This document shows, piece by piece, positions 1 to 5,329 of a DNA stretch of 13,570 nucleotides (the first letter of the stretch is position 1; each line of letters opens with the position of its first letter). The position numbers and the translations under genes are program-made. The DNA is from Chloroflexota bacterium (GTDB lineage: Bacteria > Chloroflexota > Dehalococcoidia > UBA3495). The DNA lies in contig JADFNR010000095.1 of the NCBI GenBank assembly GCA_022563275.1, positions 1 through 13,570 of the forward strand, in the 5' to 3' direction. A model generated the notes under the pieces. It saw nothing but the letters and a program-made list of their open reading frames with translations, did not search any database and had not been told where the DNA came from.

Positions 1-490
1 AGATTCGGACCGCGCCCTTGGAGGCATGGTAAGCGGACGAAGTGGCGCTGCCGACCAGGCCGTAGATGGAGGAGATGTTGATGATTGAGCCGCCGCCGGC
101 CTTCCGCATCTCGGGGATGACCGCCTTCGTGCCCAGGAACACACCCTTCACATTCACGTCCATGACCTTGTCCCATGCCTCGGAAGTCGTCTCTTCCACG
201 CCGGCCCGGTGGCTGACCCCCGCGTTGTTGACCAGTATGTCCAGCTTGCCGAAACTGGCCACCGCCGCCTGAACGGCGCTGCGCCAACTCTCTTCACTGG
301 TGACATCCAGGTTCACGAATAGGGCCTTGCCTCCCGACTCGGCGATCTGCGCCTCCGCCGCCCGTCCCTCATCCTCCAAAAGATCAGCGATCACCACCGC
401 GGCCCCCTCTTTCGCCAGCAACTTGGCCGTGGCCGCGCCGATCCCCCCGGCGCCGCCGCTGATCAGGGCCACTTTACCTGCAACACGCAT
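1..490 (-). CDS. Short-chain dehydrogenase/reductase (SDR), C-terminus outside window
   Basis: NAD(P)-dependent oxidoreductase of the classical SDR family; the substrate cannot be told (FabG-like 3-oxoacyl reductases and many sugar or alcohol dehydrogenases look like this). I translated 163 codons with no stop before the left edge. Visible: the nucleotide-binding motif GGAGGIG (residues 12-18), an acidic residue ending strand 2 (D36, which in this family usually favours NAD over NADP), NNAG (88-91), and the full catalytic tetrad N113, S141, Y154, K158 (Y-H-A-S-K). Family members are about 250 residues, so roughly one third is missing. The ATG at 490 has GAGGT upstream and an extended -10 promoter about 40 bases before it. 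It is divergent from the CDGSH gene, with 200 bases between them. Confidence 0.93.
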   Translation of the reverse strand, partial: MRVAGKVALISGGAGGIGAATAKLLAKEGAAVVIADLLEDEGRAAEAQIAESGGKALFVNLDVTSEESWRSAVQAAVASFGKLDILVNNAGVSHRAGVEETTSEAWDKVMDVNVKGVFLGTKAVIPEMRKAGGGSIINISSIYGLVGSATSSAYHASKGAVRI

Positions 491-527
491 GGTCTACCTC
501 ACTTAGCTGGTCTGGCTACGAATGGGG

Positions 528-536
528 ATTATAGCA
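528..536 (-). promoter_or_regulatory. Extended -10 promoter for the SDR gene
   Basis: The minus strand reads TGC-TATAAT, a perfect -10 hexamer with the TG of an extended -10, about 38 bases before the SDR start codon. There is no good -35 at 16-18 bases, which is usual for extended -10 promoters. The start of transcription would be near 521, giving a leader of about 30 bases carrying the GAGGT ribosome site. Confidence 0.5.
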
Positions 537-580
537 GTCAGCGGTCAGCCGGCGGCTTACAGTCTTCAGGCTTCAGGCGA

Positions 581-609
581 TTGCACTTCCCAGCCGGATT
601 CTCCATAAT
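581..609 (+). promoter_or_regulatory. Candidate sigma70-type promoter for the CDGSH gene
   Basis: TTGCAC (581-586) and CATAAT (604-609) are separated by exactly 17 bases. The -10 matches the consensus in 5 of 6 positions, the -35 only in its TTG. It points towards the CDGSH gene at 691, with a leader of about 75 bases. The opposite-facing SDR promoter lies about 50 bases to the left, so the two genes would share a short divergent control region. Confidence 0.35.
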
Positions 610-690
610 TGCGGACGCCTGTATCTCGCCGGACTCTCCGACTTTTATCAACAAACCGGAAGCGTCCGGACCTATGTAGCGAGGGAAGCG

Positions 691-1365
691 ATGGCCGGTG
701 ACGCGGAGCAGAAGATAACCGTCAGGCCCCACGGACCGTATCTAGTCCGGGGCAAGATACCGTTGGTCCGCAAGTCTCAGGTGATGTCCGAGCATGGCGA
801 GCCGCTGGATTGGAACTTGGATGGCGTCGTGGAGACCGCTGAGACCTATCGCCTGTGCCGGTGCGGACGGTCCAAGACCAAACCGTTCTGCGACAATACC
901 CACACCCTGGTCCCGTTCGACGGCGGCGAAAAGGCGGACACCGGACCGATCTCCAGCCGGGAGAAGGTGTTCGAGGGCGAGAAGATCATCGTCAAGGACG
1001 ACCACTCCCTCTGCATGCACGCCGGATACTGCGGCAACCGGTTCACCAACATCTGGAAGATGTTGGAGGACTCAGCAGACCCTGAGGTGCGGGCCAAGAT
1101 CATAGCCATGGTTGAGATGTGCCCTTCCGGGACCCTCACATACGCCCCGGACGAAAGCTCGGAGGTGGTGGAACCGGACCTGCCCAAAGAGGTCGCGGTG
1201 GTGGCGGACGGTCCGCTGTGGGTCACCGGCGGGATACTGGTGGAGCGGAGAGACGGGGAACCCCTGGAGACCCGCAACCGGGTGACACTGTGCCGGTGCG
1301 GCGAGTCGGCCATAAAACCGTTCTGCGACGGCTCCCATAAGGACATCCAATTTAAAGACCCTTAG
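691..1365 (+). CDS. CDGSH - divergent 4Fe-4S - CDGSH iron-sulfur protein
   Basis: A 224-residue soluble protein with three predicted iron-sulfur sites; probably an electron carrier or redox sensor in the cytoplasm, partner unknown. Domain order: a first CDGSH motif with C56, C58, C67 and H71 (CRCGRSKTKPFCDNTH, where N69 replaces the usual Gly); a central domain of the YjdI-like divergent 4Fe-4S mono-cluster type with C108-x-H110-x3-C114 and C144-P-S-G; and a second, fully canonical CDGSH motif with C201, C203, C212 and H216. In the CDGSH family the three Cys and one His hold a 2Fe-2S cluster. No signal peptide or membrane segment is visible. The ATG at 691 follows a purine-rich GAGGGA. The next gene lies 66 bases downstream on the same strand. 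Domain identity is firm; the function is not. Confidence 0.9.
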   Translation: MAGDAEQKITVRPHGPYLVRGKIPLVRKSQVMSEHGEPLDWNLDGVVETAETYRLCRCGRSKTKPFCDNTHTLVPFDGGEKADTGPISSREKVFEGEKIIVKDDHSLCMHAGYCGNRFTNIWKMLEDSADPEVRAKIIAMVEMCPSGTLTYAPDESSEVVEPDLPKEVAVVADGPLWVTGGILVERRDGEPLETRNRVTLCRCGESAIKPFCDGSHKDIQFKDP

Positions 1366-1371
1366 CGAAAT

Positions 1372-1406
1372 AGCCTTGCCCCACCCGTGGGCGAGGGAAA
1401 ATTAAA
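1372..1406 (+). repeat. Palindromic intergenic repeat, copy 1
   Basis: Three blocks in order, AGCCTTGCC (1372-1380), GGGCGAGG (1389-1396) and AATTAAA (1400-1406), recur in the same order on the minus strand at 12365-12329. The first two blocks pair as a hairpin (1374-1384 with 1387-1396, one bulged C, one G-T pair). Both copies sit just before the start of a downstream gene in the same orientation. No T-run follows, so I do not call it a terminator. Confidence 0.5.
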
Positions 1407-1431
1407 TTACATCGAATAAGGGAGATGCGCC

Positions 1432-1857
1432 ATGTCAGCAGAGGCTTTACGCCATGTTTGGCTATTCTCGGAAATGAGCGACGAGCAACTGGAGAGCATC
1501 TCCAGCTTCACGTTTGAAAAATCCTTCGACCCCGGCGAGCTTATCGTGGAAGAGGGTCAAACAGGTAACGGTCTCTACGTCATCGTCTCCGGCAACGTCG
1601 AGGTGTTGAAAGGGGACCTGGCGGCAACTCCTCAGGTGCTGGCCAAGCGCGGCGCCGGGGATGTCTTCGGCGAGATGGCCCTGCTGGGCGAGTGGCCCAG
1701 AACGGCCAGCGTGCGCGCCTTGGACGACGTCCAGTGCCTGGGTATCGACCGGTGGGTCTTCCTGTCCCAACTGGAACGGCAACCCAAGGTGACGATCAGA
1801 TTGCTCCAGATCCTAGCCCAAAGATTGCGGGACAGCGACGCTCGTCTCGCAGAGTAG
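1432..1857 (+). CDS. Stand-alone cyclic nucleotide-binding domain protein
   Basis: A 141-residue protein that is essentially one cNMP-binding domain of the Crp/Fnr and PKA-regulatory type. The beta-roll runs from about residue 10 to 120. The phosphate-binding cassette is intact, with FGEMALLGEWPRTASV (residues about 79-94): the G-E pair that contacts the ribose and the R-T-A that holds the phosphate. A C-terminal helix follows (about 115-141), and the protein stops there, with no helix-turn-helix, kinase or channel domain. It could therefore pass a cAMP or cGMP signal only through a partner. The ATG at 1432 has a strong AAGGGAGA (1418-1425). It is co-directional with the CDGSH gene 66 bases upstream, and its end is 13 bases from the end of the convergent ferritin-like gene. 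Confidence 0.88.
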   Translation: MSAEALRHVWLFSEMSDEQLESISSFTFEKSFDPGELIVEEGQTGNGLYVIVSGNVEVLKGDLAATPQVLAKRGAGDVFGEMALLGEWPRTASVRALDDVQCLGIDRWVFLSQLERQPKVTIRLLQILAQRLRDSDARLAE

Positions 1858-1870
1858 CCCCGGCCTGCGC

Positions 1871-3145
1871 TTAGACGGCGGCGACCTCCGGCTTGCCGAG
1901 TTGCTCGGCGTACTGGGCCAAAGACCGGCTAACCCTGTTCAACACCGCCTTAAGTTCGTCGTCTCCCTGAATCAGGCCGCAGTAGGCCGATAGTTCTTTC
2001 ATCCGTTCGATGAACAGCGACCAGGCCGCCACCATGTGGGGCGGGGTATAACCGTCCCTGGAGAACCGGAAACTTGGCCCTGCGTTGAAGCCAGGGTATG
2101 ACGGCCCGGCGGGCAGAGTGGTGATGACGTCGCCCAGAGGACCGATCACATCTAACATGATGGCCACGGTGACATCCGCGATCAAGGTCCGTTGGGCTTC
2201 CGTCTCCTCGTTGCCCATCAGCAACCGCCCCAACATCTGGACCAGCAATTCGTAGCAACCATCGAACAGGTTGCATACGTCCATGGTCACCGGGTCATCG
2301 ATCAGGTTCACGCTGGTGGCGTCTAGGATATCGTTGGGGTAGATGGAATAGGGGTTCTTCAGCACGCGCCGGCCCGGCTCAAAATCAGGGTCGACTTTCA
2401 AGATCTCGTCGTACTCATTCAGGATGGCGACGAACCTGGCGTAATGCGCGTTTTCGTCTTCCACCCGGGCCCCTTCACCCTGCTCGACGATCGCCTGGAT
2501 TGCCGCGATGGCCGACTCAAGACCGGTGACCGGGATGAGGCCGGGCAGATTGAAATACTTCTCGATAATCTGGGCCTTGGGCGGGCCGATGAAGAGGCCT
2601 TCCTCACCGTATTTCTGAGTGAGGTACCGGAAGCCATCTTCCACGCCGCGGTAGAGATGGCCAATGGTCTGGTAGCGACGCTCGCTGGAGAAGATATCGC
2701 TGAAATTCCCCGACGACAAAGAGGGCAGGCTGGTGTTTTCTCCCTGAGTAGATCCGGTCTCCTGGGACTCGGGCCGCTCGATGAACACGAAAGTTTCGAT
2801 CGTGTCGCGGTTGAAGGGCGCTAGTTCCAGGCTGAAACCTGGCCCGTACGCTCTATGGCTTGATGGCATGTTGGGCCGGCGCACGTGGGGAGCGCCGCCA
2901 ACCGCCGTGAGCAGGTTGCAGGCCAGGCACATATGGGTCATCTCCTGGATCGCGACATGCATGATCACGCCCCGCCACCTGCGGACGGTGGCGGCCTGCT
3001 CGTCGGTTAAGCCTTCGCTGGCGCGCCGCTTCATGGTGAAGGCGGCAAATATATAGCTGCACATGACCCCATGCTCAAGCTCCGCGGCCTCGGTGAGCAG
3101 GTAGATCAGTTGGGCCCGGTTCTCGATCCTGACTGGCGCTTCCAA
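1871..3145 (-). CDS. Ferritin-like (VioB / iminophenylpyruvate dimer synthase-type) domain protein
   Basis: A 424-residue protein with the ferritin-like fold found in VioB and RebD/StaD-type enzymes of bisindole biosynthesis and in many uncharacterised stand-alone proteins. Visible candidate metal ligands: E22-L-E24-H25 in the first helix, Q67-E68-x2-H71 in the second (the Q-E-M-T-H / N-L-L-x-A-V-G-G-x-P signature), E169 in the third (Y-R-G-V-E-D-G), and the E221-Q-G-E224-G stretch with H234 in the fourth. Together these fit a diiron or haem-free oxidative site. VioB itself is about 1000 residues; this is the ferritin part plus a helical C-terminal region (about 265-424). The start is a TTG at 3145 with AAGGAG eight bases upstream. 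No violacein or rebeccamycin partner genes lie nearby, so indole dimerisation is not implied. Confidence 0.8.
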   Translation of the reverse strand: MEAPVRIENRAQLIYLLTEAAELEHGVMCSYIFAAFTMKRRASEGLTDEQAATVRRWRGVIMHVAIQEMTHMCLACNLLTAVGGAPHVRRPNMPSSHRAYGPGFSLELAPFNRDTIETFVFIERPESQETGSTQGENTSLPSLSSGNFSDIFSSERRYQTIGHLYRGVEDGFRYLTQKYGEEGLFIGPPKAQIIEKYFNLPGLIPVTGLESAIAAIQAIVEQGEGARVEDENAHYARFVAILNEYDEILKVDPDFEPGRRVLKNPYSIYPNDILDATSVNLIDDPVTMDVCNLFDGCYELLVQMLGRLLMGNEETEAQRTLIADVTVAIMLDVIGPLGDVITTLPAGPSYPGFNAGPSFRFSRDGYTPPHMVAAWSLFIERMKELSAYCGLIQGDDELKAVLNRVSRSLAQYAEQLGKPEVAAV

Positions 3146-3268
3146 AACGGTTCTCCTTGGGTTTTGGGCGCCGCATCCACAGTACGGCAGCCCGCATATC
3201 TCAAAATAAAAGGTCCGTTGTGCCTACACCTAGTCCATCAATAGTCTCTGGGGCCTCTAGGCTCTGCG

Positions 3269-3297
3269 TTTACATAAGAAGCGAGGACTAGCTATCT
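3269..3297 (-). repeat. AGATAG-N14-TTATGTAAA repeat, copy A
   Basis: The minus strand reads AGATAG (3297-3292), 14 unrelated bases, then TTATGTAAA (3277-3269). Two further copies with spacers of 12 and 1 bases lie at 3831-3857 (plus strand) and 3899-3885 (minus strand). Copies A and B face outward as inverted repeats around a 0.53 kb segment. In GC-rich DNA, this A/T-rich octamer should be rare. Confidence 0.45.
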
Positions 3298-3334
3298 AAA
3301 AATACTACCCGATTTTGGCGAGGGTGCCTTCGAG

Positions 3335-3487
3335 CTACATGGCCCGCAGGTCTTGGTCTTGGAACAACCCCGCTATCTCGTTGACGATGGCGACCGCTTT
3401 CGCTTTCTTAGCGGCGCCGCGGGAGACGCAGAACTTAGCGCCGTCAGGATTTTCGCTTTTACAACTGGGACATTCTATGACAGGCAT
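3335..3487 (-). CDS. Zinc-ribbon microprotein (50 residues) with altered fourth ligand
   Basis: A 50-residue reading frame. Its N-terminus is a textbook single zinc ribbon, C6-P-S-C9 then N-P-D-G-A-K-F-C20, but where the family ends in C-x-x-C-G this protein has V21-S22-R23-G24, so the fourth cysteine is arginine (CGC, one base from TGC). After the ribbon comes a basic stretch (K28, K29, K31) and a short predicted helix to residue 50. A clear Shine-Dalgarno, GGAGG at 3499-3495, lies seven bases before the ATG, which makes a real gene likely. Family members with four cysteines bind zinc and act as small nucleic-acid or protein-binding modules; whether this one still binds metal is unknown. It lies between repeats A and B. 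Confidence 0.7.
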   Translation of the reverse strand: MPVIECPSCKSENPDGAKFCVSRGAAKKAKAVAIVNEIAGLFQDQDLRAM

Positions 3488-3494
3488 GCCTTAG

Positions 3495-3499
3495 CCTCC
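3495..3499 (-). promoter_or_regulatory. Ribosome binding site of the zinc-ribbon microprotein
   Basis: GGAGG on the minus strand, seven bases before the ATG at 3487. It is the main evidence, besides the cysteine pattern, that this very short reading frame is translated. Confidence 0.65.
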
Positions 3500-3560
3500 G
3501 AAATACATCCTCGCTAAAGGGTAACTAAGAATACCATCAATCGAATCCGCCGCAAGATAA

Positions 3561-3836
3561 GCAATTTCCGGCCAACCCGAAGCAGCATCTGGGGCCGACG
3601 GCTTCCGGCCGGATTCCAGCGGTCCGATAGACCGGGATTTCAGTGATGCCGCCACCGGCGGACAGGCCTATTGTTTCAACGGGACGTTAACCGGCCAGGA
3701 CGGCCAGACCCCGGCCCAATTTTCTGGAAGATTCCTCGCCGCGCTGGATAGTGACACCGAGATTTTGGTGGAGCAGCAAACCGGCATTCGTTCCGGCGGC
3801 GCGGCGTTCTTTGATCCAGTGGCCTACAGAAGATAG
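3561..3836 (+). pseudogene. 5'-truncated protein-coding remnant without start codon
   Basis: From the TAA at 3558-3560 to the TAG at 3834-3836 there are 91 open codons that look coding: balanced composition, mostly G or C in third positions, and a plausible globular sequence (for example Y-C-F-N-G-T-L-T-G near the middle and S-G-G-A-A-F-F-D-P near the end). There is no ATG, and no GTG or TTG before the last quarter, so it cannot start here. I read it as the C-terminal part of a gene whose 5' end was lost. I do not recognise the family; the sequence lies beside phage-tail-like genes on the same strand and could come from the same source. Its stop codon falls inside repeat B. Chance openness in GC-rich DNA is the alternative. 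Confidence 0.35.
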
Positions 3837-3857
3837 TAACCCGTATCGTTATGTAAA
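3831..3857 (+). repeat. AGATAG-N12-TTATGTAAA repeat, copy B
   Basis: AGATAG (3831-3836), 12 bases, then TTATGTAAA (3849-3857) on the plus strand. It is inverted with respect to copies A and C. With copy C it forms an imperfect hairpin: AAGATAG 3830-3836 pairs with 3894-3900, and GTTATGTAA(A)GG 3848-3859 pairs with 3883-3893, leaving an 11-base unpaired segment on one side only. Confidence 0.5.
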
Positions 3858-3884
3858 GGGGCCACCCAGGGCGTCCGGCGGACC

Positions 3885-3899
3885 TTACATAACCTATCT
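3885..3899 (-). repeat. AGATAG-G-TTATGTAA repeat, copy C
   Basis: The minus strand reads AGATAG, one G, then TTATGTAA. This is the compact form of the repeat, in the same orientation as copy A and opposite to copy B, 28 bases from it. Its nine bases AGGTTATGT recur on the plus strand at 5699-5707, directly after the last cassette gene. Confidence 0.5.
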
Positions 3900-3927
3900 T
3901 GTGCGAACCAACCTGAATTCTTTGTTG

Positions 3928-3953
3928 GCCCGCCCGGGCTGTCTTTCTTGTTT
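3928..3953 (+). terminator. Weak terminator-like hairpin
   Basis: GCCC (3928-3931) pairs with GGGC (3936-3939) across a four-base loop, followed by a T-rich tail with five or more T interrupted by G and C. The stem is short, so this is at best a weak terminator. It would separate anything transcribed from the left from the cassette starting at 4203. Confidence 0.22.
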
Positions 3954-4084
3954 CCACGCCTGTATTGCGGCCCTTCAGCATGTTCTCGTCCTGAGAGCCC
4001 CGTAGCGCCGTTTTTACTTCCTTTTCCATCCCAGAAGCCGTCTCGCCGATTTTCCTCCCCCCTTTTTCCGGTGAAAACTCTCCG

Positions 4085-4114
4085 TTGACGGCTCGGATTA
4101 CCGGACGCCAGAAT
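4085..4114 (+). promoter_or_regulatory. Candidate promoter of the phage-like cassette
   Basis: TTGACG (4085-4090, five of six consensus bases) and CAGAAT (4109-4114, four of six) with an 18-base spacer, pointing at the cassette. Transcription would begin near 4121 and leave a leader of about 80 bases. It is the best candidate I see in the region but not a strong one. Confidence 0.3.
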
Positions 4115-4190
4115 TCATGGCACGGGCTTCCTTTCGGAGTAGCTCATCGAATTTTCTTTAACGTGGCATGCAGCAGTTCGTCATTTTCAG

Positions 4191-4196
4191 GGGAGG
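4191..4196 (+). promoter_or_regulatory. Strong ribosome binding site for the phage-like cassette
   Basis: GGGAGG six bases before the ATG at 4203. It is the only strong ribosome site of the three-gene cassette; the second and third genes start on the stop codon of the gene before them. Confidence 0.7.
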
Positions 4197-4202
4197 AAAA
4201 GT

Positions 4203-4475
4203 ATGGCCGTCTCCGGCACCATCAAAGTCACAGCCGCGGGGACCGCGGTCCAAGCCGCCAGCAAGGGAAACGCCCGGTCTCTGGTCTTTAAGGCCCGGAA
4301 CGACAACACCGGCGCCTGCTACCTGGGCGGCAGCGACGTCTCGGCCACCGACGGAATGTCCTTGGTTCCCGGCGAATCGATCCAACTGGAACTGGCCAAC
4401 GCGATATCCACTTCCCAGTTCTGGGCCGACGCCGCCAATAACGACGACCAGATCGACTTCATAGGCAGCGAATAA
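4203..4475 (+). CDS. Small phage-structural-like protein, first gene of cassette
   Basis: A 90-residue protein with no signal peptide or membrane segment, rich in Ala, Ser, Gly and Asn and apparently all beta. The central stretch, with Y-L-G-G-S-D-V-S-A-T-D-G followed by L-V-P-G-E-S-I-Q-L, resembles small phage virion-associated proteins in which a short beta-sandwich displays V-Y-L-G-G-x-D-V followed by P-G-E-x-I. I recall this pattern from phage genomes but cannot search to confirm it. It starts with a strong Shine-Dalgarno and its TAA overlaps the next ATG (TAATG at 4473-4477), so the next gene is translationally coupled. A structural or accessory role on a particle is inferred from this similarity and its neighbours. 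Confidence 0.7.
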   Translation: MAVSGTIKVTAAGTAVQAASKGNARSLVFKARNDNTGACYLGGSDVSATDGMSLVPGESIQLELANAISTSQFWADAANNDDQIDFIGSE

Positions 4476-5329
4476 TGACTCAACCCCGACAAACGCTCCG
4501 GCCGCCGCTGCGGCGCGTCCGGGAAGCCTACGTTTCCATCACAGGAGCCGCGTACACCCCGAAGGCCGGCGACCAGATCATTGGAGTCAACCGCGCCGGA
4601 ATAGTCACGATAACGCTGCCCACCGCGCAACTCCGCTCAGGCCGCGTCTACACCATCAAAGACGAGTCCGGGTCCGCGAGCTCCAACAACATCACCATCG
4701 CCACCGAAGGCGCAGAGACCATCGACGGCTCAGCCACCGACACCATCTCGGAGGACTACGGGGCCAAAGCCTATTATTCCGACGGCTCGAACTGGTTCAC
4801 CATCCAGCTCCTACTCGCCGCCACGGTCGCCCACGTCAACACCACCGGCCGGACCGCCGACGACCACCACGACGAATCCCATTCTCACACCGGCATCGCG
4901 AACATCGGCGCGCGCGCCTATCACAGCGCCAACCAAAGTATCACTCACAACACAGGAACGACCCTTGCTTTTAACTCTGAACGGTGGGACACAGATACGA
5001 TCCACGACACATCCTCGAATAATTCCAGACTCACCTGTAAAACCGCTGGGAAGTACACGATTGTCGGACAGATCGAATGGGACGCAAATTCAAGCAGCGA
5101 ACGTCTATTGAAGATTAGGCTCAACGGGTCAACGACGATTGCTTTAATTACTTCACTTCCGATGGGCGGAGCGCTATTTGATACCACTGCACAGGTCGTT
5201 ACCACCTACGATCTTGCAGTCAACGATTACGTGGAGTTGTTCGTTCAGCAGAACACAGGCGGGAGTTTGAATATTAAAGCGAAAGCAAATTGGTCCCCCG
5301 AATTCTCCATGATCAAGATCGTTGGCTGA
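4475..5329 (+). CDS. Phage tail-fibre-like protein with C1q-like tip domain
   Basis: A 284-residue, mostly beta protein. Residues about 18-112 match the small beta domain common in phage fibres (D-Q-I-I-G-V-N near 33-39, T-I-T-L-P at 45-49, Y-T-I-K-D-E-S-G at 59-66, I-D-G-S at 83-86, Y-Y-S-D-G-S-N-W at 100-107). A His/Asp-rich linker follows (D129 to H138, with an H136-S-H138 pair). Residues about 145-284 match a C1q/TNF-like trimerising head (R-L-T-C-K-T-A-G-K-Y, L-N-G-S-T-T-I-A, N-D-Y-V-E-L-F-V-Q-Q, S-P-E-F). Such heads are typical receptor-binding tips. GC content drops from about 65% (4501-4920) to about 48% (4921-5280) at the start of the head. One-base overlaps join it to both neighbours. 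Confidence 0.78.
   Translation: MTQPRQTLRPPLRRVREAYVSITGAAYTPKAGDQIIGVNRAGIVTITLPTAQLRSGRVYTIKDESGSASSNNITIATEGAETIDGSATDTISEDYGAKAYYSDGSNWFTIQLLLAATVAHVNTTGRTADDHHDESHSHTGIANIGARAYHSANQSITHNTGTTLAFNSERWDTDTIHDTSSNNSRLTCKTAGKYTIVGQIEWDANSSSERLLKIRLNGSTTIALITSLPMGGALFDTTAQVVTTYDLAVNDYVELFVQQNTGGSLNIKAKANWSPEFSMIKIVG

Larger units (their letters stand above)
3837..4202. other. Non-coding stretch before the phage-like cassette
   Basis: I find no convincing gene here. It holds the right half of repeat B, repeat C, a GC-rich hairpin followed by T-rich DNA (3928-3953), further T-rich runs near 4010-4070, a candidate promoter at 4085-4114 and the strong ribosome site of the first cassette gene. Open frames crossing it on both strands have poor ribosome sites and unlikely composition. 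Confidence 0.5.

Noticed and set aside
534..580. Short direct repeats (AGTCAGC/GGTCAGC and TTCAGGC twice) between the divergent genes
   Set aside because: Only two imperfect units each, with no clear symmetry or known operator; not enough to claim a binding site.
1374..1396. Rho-independent terminator after the CDGSH gene
   Set aside because: The hairpin is real, but what follows is A-rich on the plus strand, and the same structure recurs directly before apgM, so it is better read as an interspersed repeat.
3849..3856. Chromosome dimer resolution (dif/XerCD) site
   Set aside because: TTATGTAA resembles the XerD half of dif, but at none of the copies is there a matching XerC arm six bases upstream.
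3751..4005. 84-codon plus-strand frame across repeats B and C
   Set aside because: Overlaps the more coding-like frame at 3561-3836, has no ribosome site, and its translation (Trp/Arg/Pro-rich start, Cys-rich end) looks random.
3676..4029. 117-codon open frame on the minus strand in the non-coding stretch
   Set aside because: No ribosome site at a useful distance, Arg-rich composition typical of a shadow frame, and it runs through both arms of the B/C inverted repeat and opposite the better-looking remnant at 3561-3836.
5290..5328. Upstream ATG start for the third cassette gene
   Set aside because: It lies inside the fibre gene with no ribosome site; the TGATG overlap at 5327-5331 matches the TAATG overlap of the preceding junction.
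4475..5329. Target protein of a diversity-generating retroelement
   Set aside because: A phage fibre with a variable tip is a natural suspect, but there is no reverse transcriptase, no template repeat of the 3' end elsewhere in the window, and the head is C1q-like rather than a C-type lectin with an adenine-rich variable region.
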